This document shows positions 33,291-38,001 of a DNA stretch of 38,001 nt, one piece after another. This DNA comes from an uncultured Bacteroidota bacterium (lineage in GTDB: Bacteria > Bacteroidota > Bacteroidia > Chitinophagales > Chitinophagaceae), in contig CAISPO010000053.1 of assembly GCA_903887415.1 (NCBI GenBank), positions 1 to 38,001 of the forward strand, written 5' to 3'. Below the pieces are notes generated by a model. It was not told the origin of the DNA. It made no database searches and was given only the letters and a program-made list of their open reading frames with translations. A program made the position numbers and the translations under genes. Within the stretch, counting starts at the first letter, position 1. Every line of letters begins with the position of its first letter.

Positions 33291-34780
33291 GAATCAGAAA
33301 AAGGAGCTTCCAATACTTTTACTACAAGTATGCGTCACTGATGTCAGAAGAAGTGCGGCAAGCATATTTTGATTGGGCTGAGAATTTATTTCAATTGTCA
33401 GAAACCGATATTGCGGGCATCCCATCTACATTCCTAAAGCCTATTATTCATGAACATAAATTTGCCGCAGACACACCTTTTGTCTTGCTTGTCGGTTTTG
33501 TGAGCGACTCCTACGCAAATACCGAACGGCTAGTGCGGCAGTTGATTTTATCGGGCTTAAAATATGAGCGGATCATCATTATTGATAATACCGCAGATGT
33601 AAGTCTTGCAAACATCATGAGAGTAGAACCAAGTATAGTCTTAGTTGAAAGAAGAGACTGGCTGCAAAAATTGCGAGAAGGTTATTATGGAAATTATTTT
33701 AAGGGGTTTGAAGAAATTAATTCAATATCATTGGGCCGTACGATCCTTCATCACCATCTACATGCAGCCAGTGGGCAATATGAAAGTCCGGTCTTCTGGA
33801 TACTCGATGATGACATGACTCTAAGTTGCACATCTGCTGACAATATCATTTTTGATTTACAGAAACTAATAAACGACAATATTGGGACCAATGATATTGT
33901 CATTGGTGGGATAACGAATGACGCACCAATCCCCACGCTCCACTGTTTGCGAACACAACTAATCGATTTTCAGTACAGCATCAAAAGGCCCTCGATAGAC
34001 TGTGATTTTATGAACATAAGGGGGAAGCCTGATTATTATTACGATCTCACCGATATGCATACCGATCATCTCGAAGCGCCGATCTACTGTAGTTCTCCGG
34101 ATGAATTGAAACTACAATTGATATTTTCAGGCAAAGCAGTCACCAGACCAGCGCTTATAAGAGAAATACCGACTACAAATGCAGTTGTGTCCCGGAAAGG
34201 CGCTAACACGATAGTATTTAACCGCGAGGTCCTTACTGCATTTCCTGTTGTAAGCCTTACCGTCAACAATGTATTTAGCCGGCGGGGTGACTTCTTTTGG
34301 GCATTCGTCAACCAGATTATCCTCAATAGAAAGGTAATCGAACACTCTTTTGCACTTGATCACGCCAGGCCTTTGAAACCATTCGTCCTTTCGGAAGAAA
34401 TGGGAAAAGCCGCTTATGATATTATTGGTTTTGCATTCAATAAAGCAATTCGCCTAACTGTGGAGCGAGAAGATGCGGCAATGAAGAACACTGCGATTGA
34501 ATTCACAGATATAGACCGTCAAATATTTTTTGATAGTTTTTTACTTCATTTGCGGAAGCGGCGTGCGAAGTTCATTATGAACTATAACAGAATATTAGGC
34601 TTGACTAAACTTATTGCAGAGGAAATGGGATCCGCAACGATTTACCTAACTCAGATAGAAGATGAAAGATGTCTTGAGGTTTTTGATTCGATACTGAACG
34701 AAGCTTCAAGGAAGGAAAATTCAATGACTTTTTTAAGCAGCTTAGAACGATTGACCTCTAATATTTCCGTTTTCGATTGA
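32792..34780 (+). CDS. Chimeric ORF: helicase fragment joined in frame to a GT-A-like glycosyltransferase domain
   Basis: 662 residues from a TTG; the natural start may instead be the ATG at 33341 (MSEEVRQAYFDWAENLFQ, 479 residues). Up to about residue 160 it is the helicase remnant. The rest is a GT-A-like domain: PFVLLVGFVSDSYANTERLVRQL, IIIIDNTADV, ISLGRTILHHHLHAAS and the metal/nucleotide-sugar motif VFWILDDDMTL. Later come TDHLEAPIYCS and SRRGDFFWAFVNQ. The G-R-T ... DDD layout recalls glycosyltransferases of the TET/JBP-associated (base J, GREB1-like) type, but a generic family 2 enzyme is possible. Its stop overlaps the carbamoyltransferase ATG (TGATG), so the two are coupled. Confidence 0.6.
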   Translation: MENDFLKRRSEIFLELFEPIYSDYEKSLSDKKIIDFNDMINLATKYVRDGKYTSPIKYILVDEFQDISFGRYNLLKSLLDYNAGSKIFCVGDDWQSIFRFTGSDISLFTDFEKYFGVTKRSTITTTYRFNKDLIRISSNFIQKNPNQVKKVLSSTENTRPRVTNNEGIRKRSFQYFYYKYASLMSEEVRQAYFDWAENLFQLSETDIAGIPSTFLKPIIHEHKFAADTPFVLLVGFVSDSYANTERLVRQLILSGLKYERIIIIDNTADVSLANIMRVEPSIVLVERRDWLQKLREGYYGNYFKGFEEINSISLGRTILHHHLHAASGQYESPVFWILDDDMTLSCTSADNIIFDLQKLINDNIGTNDIVIGGITNDAPIPTLHCLRTQLIDFQYSIKRPSIDCDFMNIRGKPDYYYDLTDMHTDHLEAPIYCSSPDELKLQLIFSGKAVTRPALIREIPTTNAVVSRKGANTIVFNREVLTAFPVVSLTVNNVFSRRGDFFWAFVNQIILNRKVIEHSFALDHARPLKPFVLSEEMGKAAYDIIGFAFNKAIRLTVEREDAAMKNTAIEFTDIDRQIFFDSFLLHLRKRRAKFIMNYNRILGLTKLIAEEMGSATIYLTQIEDERCLEVFDSILNEASRKENSMTFLSSLERLTSNISVFD

Positions 34781-36168
34781 TGTCCCTCACTTTATCAATA
34801 CATACGCGGCATGATGCCAACATGACGATAAGTTCGGAATGCGAGATCGTGCGCTATATAGAATTCGAAAAGGTCACAAAGAAACGCCATTTCAGTTTTT
34901 CGCTTGACGATGCGTTTGAAAAAGAAGTTCATGACGTTGTGCTACCTATGATCAGCGACATCAAGGACGAAATTAAAACAGTCAATTTCTGCTGGCTGAC
35001 TGAATACCAGAAAGAATTTCTTTCGAAAATGTTCACAGGCTGCAATCTGAAAGAAAAGAGGCATCACCTGTCCCATGCTTATTCTTTATACGCGTTCACC
35101 GAAATGCGAGACGGCGATTTGATCATCAGTTGCGATGGGGGTGGTGATGAAGAAGACTTCTTCAAAATATTTGAAGTGGGTAAGGGGAAGATCGTCCTCA
35201 TCCATGAGGTTAAGTTAAACCTTGGAACTCCGTATAGATTATTAGGGCTTCTTTCGGATGAAACTCGGAGCAGTCCTGGCTTTATGTATGAATCTAATTT
35301 GCAATTACCGGGGAAAATAATGGCGTTGTGTTGCCTCGGCAAGGTTCAAGCAGGCTATGAGGAACCGATAATCGATTTCTATAAACGATTTAATAAGTTC
35401 GTACCGAACATCAAGAATGAATTGTTACGACTATTGGGGCGCATCAACGTGGCATATGACCCCAATTTAAAAGTTGACAAAGATGTGTGCAGGAACATTC
35501 TAAGAACATCCCAATCTGTATTTGAAACGTTGTTCCTTAGCGAAGTACAAGTCTTTGTCGATGCTCACCGTTATCGGCGAATCTTATTGACCGGAGGATG
35601 CTCACTTAACATAAAGCTCAATACTGCACTTTTCGAAAGAACCAGAAAAGAAATATTCGTGTCGCCAGTGTCCGGAGACTGCGGTGTAAGCATAGGCGCA
35701 GCCGTATCAGATATAGCCAGGGAAAAGTTCAAACCGTTTAAGAATGCATTTATCGGCCCTACAGCGGAGAATGCTGCGAACAATCCATACTTACATCACG
35801 GCAAAACATCAAATTTCAAAGAGATCGCTCATTTGCTTTCCACTGGTAAAATTGTCGCAGTATTTGTTGGAGAAATTGAGGCCGGTCCCAGGGCCCTTGG
35901 ACATAGGTCTCTTCTTGCGAGTCCGCTGGTTAAAGGGATGAAGAACAGGCTAAACGAAATCAAAGAACGGGAATTTTTTAGACCTGTTGCATGTGCCACC
36001 ACAGCTACATCTCAAAAGAAGTATTTTTCTTCAGGCATCGATTCAAAATACATGACCTTTTGCTCTGAGGTAAATGATGAGGTAAAATCGATAATGACCG
36101 AAGCAACTCATTTTGATGGCACGTGCCGCATTCAGACCGTAACGGTAGATAATAAAGCGAAGATGTAA
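34780..36168 (+). CDS. NodU/TobZ-family carbamoyltransferase, C-terminally truncated
   Basis: 462 residues from the ATG at 34780 (MSLTLSIHTRHDANMTISSE). The Kae1-like domain has HDA near residue 11, RHHLSHAYSLYAF, ISCDGGGDEED, LPGKIMALCCLGK and ILLTGGCSLNIKLN with SPVSGDCGVSIGAAV. The C-terminal carbamoyl domain has EAGPRALGHRSLLASP, EREFFRPVA and HFDGTCRIQTV. Members transfer carbamoyl from carbamoyl phosphate via carbamoyl-AMP to a hydroxyl. The usual last 80-110 residues, including the NTSFN and GEP motifs, are missing, and inverted repeats follow the stop, suggesting a deletion. Coupled to the GT-like ORF. Confidence 0.82.
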   Translation: MSLTLSIHTRHDANMTISSECEIVRYIEFEKVTKKRHFSFSLDDAFEKEVHDVVLPMISDIKDEIKTVNFCWLTEYQKEFLSKMFTGCNLKEKRHHLSHAYSLYAFTEMRDGDLIISCDGGGDEEDFFKIFEVGKGKIVLIHEVKLNLGTPYRLLGLLSDETRSSPGFMYESNLQLPGKIMALCCLGKVQAGYEEPIIDFYKRFNKFVPNIKNELLRLLGRINVAYDPNLKVDKDVCRNILRTSQSVFETLFLSEVQVFVDAHRYRRILLTGGCSLNIKLNTALFERTRKEIFVSPVSGDCGVSIGAAVSDIAREKFKPFKNAFIGPTAENAANNPYLHHGKTSNFKEIAHLLSTGKIVAVFVGEIEAGPRALGHRSLLASPLVKGMKNRLNEIKEREFFRPVACATTATSQKKYFSSGIDSKYMTFCSEVNDEVKSIMTEATHFDGTCRIQTVTVDNKAKM

Positions 36169-36240
36169 GAGAATTCCTGAGGATCAGTTTGTCATTTGAA
36201 GACTATTGAAATTCAAGAATTCTCAAATAGGTCAAATGAC
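36169..36240. repeat. Nested inverted repeats at the convergent junction
   Basis: GAGAATTC (36169-36176) with GAATTCTC (36217-36224), and GTCATTTGA (36191-36199) with TCAAATGAC (36232-36240). They lie between the carbamoyltransferase and methyltransferase stops. The second pair, followed by CTTTTT, could act as a weak terminator; together they may mark a deletion scar. Confidence 0.5.
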
Positions 36241-36244
36241 CTTT

Positions 36245-37567
36245 TTAGTCGGCTACTTTTAAGATATTCGTTTTGATGTGCCGGAACAATGCCTCTGAAA
36301 ATGATATTTGGACCATATTGCCGAGCAGTATTTTCTGGTCGGTCGTGCTTATTCCGTCTAAATTCAGACCTTCAAGTTCTGTAAGAACCAATCTTTCGTT
36401 AATTGTTGGTTTTCTTCTTACACCATCTAAACCGTAGACATATTCGCTGCCGCTTGCAGTCATCGTACAAAACACATTGTCTTTAGCAGATTTTATGTCG
36501 TCAGCGTATTGACCAGGTGAAAAATGATAAACTTCAGGCAGAAGACTTTGAACTGCAACCTTTGATAAATCTGGCGTAGTTGGCTCTGGAAAGCTTACCG
36601 GTACGTTCAAATCCCTGCGAACCAGCATAATGATCAGCCTTTTTCTATCCTGCCTTGCACCGTAGTCCTTCGCGTTCATTACCTTATAGTTCCAGGTATA
36701 GTTCCGCATTCGATTCAGCCTTGACCGCACTTTCTGCCAGAGAATTTCGAATACAGGCCCTAACATGTCGGGTACTTGCTCAATCAATGCAACTCTTGGC
36801 TGTGCAGCCTCTATCATGTCCAGGTATGGGAATATTAAATGGTTTTTTTCACCAAGAATGTCTCTGAAGTTGTTGCATTTAGATTGATCCTGGCACGGTG
36901 GTCCACCAATCATCACATCTAAGTCTCCTATACCGACGTGGATTTTCAAGTGTTCTCTGATTAGTTGCTGAATTTGGTCGAAACGCATTTCTGTTATATT
37001 TCCAAGCATTTCACCAGCGAGATATATCCCTTCGCTCTGTAAATGGCAATATTTACCGCTGCCTCTGTTACTAATATTCAATTCAAAAGCTTTGGCGGCA
37101 ACATCCCAGTAATCGGATTGGATTATGGTTTGAAAGCCCGCTCGCCTTGCTCCCCGGTCAAAGCCGCCAACTCCTGAAAAGAAGCTGGCGACGAAGAGTT
37201 GACGTTTCAATTGCTCAAGTTGAGCTACGATCATTTTGTTTTCTGATTTCCTTTTTTCTTTTCCATAATTTGTTTCTAGGCTTGAAGTCATTTGCATTTG
37301 GTATACCTCAAGGCTGACCATGCCGTTTTCCTTAGCAGCCAGTACATCGGCTAAATGAGTAACGACGTTATTTTCCTTGTCTATTACCGGCTTGTCGTAT
37401 TGGTTGAAGTATTTCAGAGATTCAATGAAATAAGGGTCCGGCGTATGGCCATAACCCATTTCAATTAACATCTGATGCGGCTTTAGATCATTGGGATTAG
37501 CCGTTGTAGAGGTAAAAGTCATTGTGTTTATATTTTCGCTTTGGCTGTTTGAGTTGTTGTTTGTCAT
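36245..37567 (-). CDS. DNA (cytosine-5-)-methyltransferase
   Basis: 440 residues. C5-MTase motifs in order: I (VASFFSGVGGFDRGARRAGF), IV with nucleophile Cys225 (IGGPPCQDQSKCNNF), VI (ALIEQVPDM; EQV where ENV is usual), VIII (YGARQDRKRLIIM), IX-like (RKPTINERLVLTELEGLN) and X (LLGNMVQISFSEALFRHI). The target recognition region is short. An N-terminal extension of about 130 residues (MTNNNSNSQSENIN ...) precedes motif I, where MTases sometimes carry regulatory or HTH parts. No restriction enzyme is in the window. It converges on the carbamoyltransferase. Confidence 0.92.
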   Translation of the reverse strand: MTNNNSNSQSENINTMTFTSTTANPNDLKPHQMLIEMGYGHTPDPYFIESLKYFNQYDKPVIDKENNVVTHLADVLAAKENGMVSLEVYQMQMTSSLETNYGKEKRKSENKMIVAQLEQLKRQLFVASFFSGVGGFDRGARRAGFQTIIQSDYWDVAAKAFELNISNRGSGKYCHLQSEGIYLAGEMLGNITEMRFDQIQQLIREHLKIHVGIGDLDVMIGGPPCQDQSKCNNFRDILGEKNHLIFPYLDMIEAAQPRVALIEQVPDMLGPVFEILWQKVRSRLNRMRNYTWNYKVMNAKDYGARQDRKRLIIMLVRRDLNVPVSFPEPTTPDLSKVAVQSLLPEVYHFSPGQYADDIKSAKDNVFCTMTASGSEYVYGLDGVRRKPTINERLVLTELEGLNLDGISTTDQKILLGNMVQISFSEALFRHIKTNILKVAD

Positions 37568-37936
37568 AAATGTTTGTTTTAAGGCTGTCCTTTATTTTTA
37601 ATGGCGCCAGCTTTCCGGTTAGTAATAAGTCGTTAACTGATGAATTGTAATCTCATTAATCATTAATAATGGTGGTGTTTCGATCCCATTATCCAGCCTG
37701 TCAAAGAACTTTCATTCACTACCGGGCATAGCTCCGCACGGTTGGTTCAATCGTATTTTTTGAACCGTTATTTAAAACCTGTAAATACCTGGTGATTTAT
37801 GCTGCTCTTTGGCAGCAATAAGTTGGAGAAGTGAATGAAGTCGACTTGTACTTCATATGCCCGATCGAAAATGTCATTCTATATTTAAACTTAAAGGCCG
37901 GAACCGTAATATTTGAAACGAATCCAAACCCGGATG
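37568..37936. other. Non-coding region upstream of the methyltransferase
   Basis: No convincing gene. It holds GGTTCAA (37744-37750) with TTGAACC (37760-37766) and a GCTGC/GCAGC hairpin at 37801-37816. Several AT-rich stretches that could be promoters for the minus-strand methyltransferase are present, but no exact TAnnTTTG. It ends at the right palindromic repeat. Confidence 0.5.
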
Positions 37937-38001
37937 GGGAGTGTATTTTAAACTGTGTCAACCCACCCTGTGTGTTCTGCCTGCCCCCGCGGGGGCAGGC
38001 A
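37937..38001. repeat. Right terminal copy of the palindromic repeat
   Basis: The reverse complement of 37937-37992 matches 1-56 (55 of 56). A perfect 24-bp palindrome spans 37978-38001 with its centre between 37989 and 37990 (core CCCCCGCGGGGG). The arm is thus 53 bases and the whole element would be about 106 bp. The last 15 bases equal the first 15 bases of the window. Confidence 0.8.

Noticed and set aside
37568-37936. Possible truncated AraC/HTH gene upstream of the methyltransferase
   Set aside because: Short frames such as VLHMPDRK... carry no clear HTH motif and meet stops within about 20-30 residues.
1-38001. CRISPR array or Cas genes
   Set aside because: No direct repeats at regular spacing and no Cas-like protein were seen.
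37937-38001. Composite transposon spanning the whole window
   Set aside because: The end repeats are inverted copies, but the sequence between holds core chromosomal genes, and target duplications lie outside the window and cannot be tested.

Overview
The window looks like a chromosomal stretch of a Bacteroidota member, probably Chitinophagales/Chitinophagaceae-like. The signs are repeated TAnnTTTG -7 promoter elements, weak Shine-Dalgarno sequences, a 7TMR-DISM histidine kinase, many secreted proteins and lipoproteins of Bacteroidota type, a fragment of a type IX secretion sorting domain, and an IleS with the Bacteroidota/eukaryote-like GIHH signature. This is inferred from sequence features, not from any database search.

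Layout. 1-56 and 37937-38001 are inverted copies of one repeat whose core is a perfect palindrome, so both window ends lie inside copies of a roughly 106-bp palindromic element (MITE-like or IS-end-like). 168-960 holds a small secreted protein and two very small minus-strand ORFs. 1038-8998 is a minus-strand run: nrnA, two multi-domain FKBP-type prolyl isomerases, an M1 metallopeptidase (start overlapping the upstream stop) and mutS. 9225-15216 holds ndk (+), an HD-domain protein (-), and ileS followed closely by a DksA-like protein with a histone-H1-like tail (-). 15370-19246 holds a lipoprotein, a DUF4260 membrane protein, a 7TMR-DISM sensor kinase and a DUF1543 protein. 19863-24096 is a compact seven-gene plus-strand cluster (zinc alcohol dehydrogenase, 4-TM protein, YceI, porin-like barrel, 41-aa TM protein, DUF1360-like protein, 71-aa protein). 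24257-32139 holds small and housekeeping genes (GNAT, DUF1003, purM, mtaB, lipoproteins) and three tandem paralogous outer-membrane barrel proteins, with a T9SS sorting-domain remnant between the first two.

32301-38001 looks like a decaying accessory island next to tRNA-Lys(CTT). A UvrD-type helicase fragment lacking motif I runs in frame into a GT-A-like glycosyltransferase domain with an xDDD motif. That ORF is coupled (TGATG) to a NodU/TobZ-family carbamoyltransferase that lacks its C-terminus, and the pair faces an apparently complete C5-cytosine DNA methyltransferase. A glycosyltransferase-like enzyme, a carbamoyltransferase and a cytosine-5 methyltransferase side by side suggest a DNA base hypermodification (or modified-base defence) locus. 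This is the most interesting candidate system in the window, although at least two of its genes appear damaged and no TET/JBP-type oxygenase is present.
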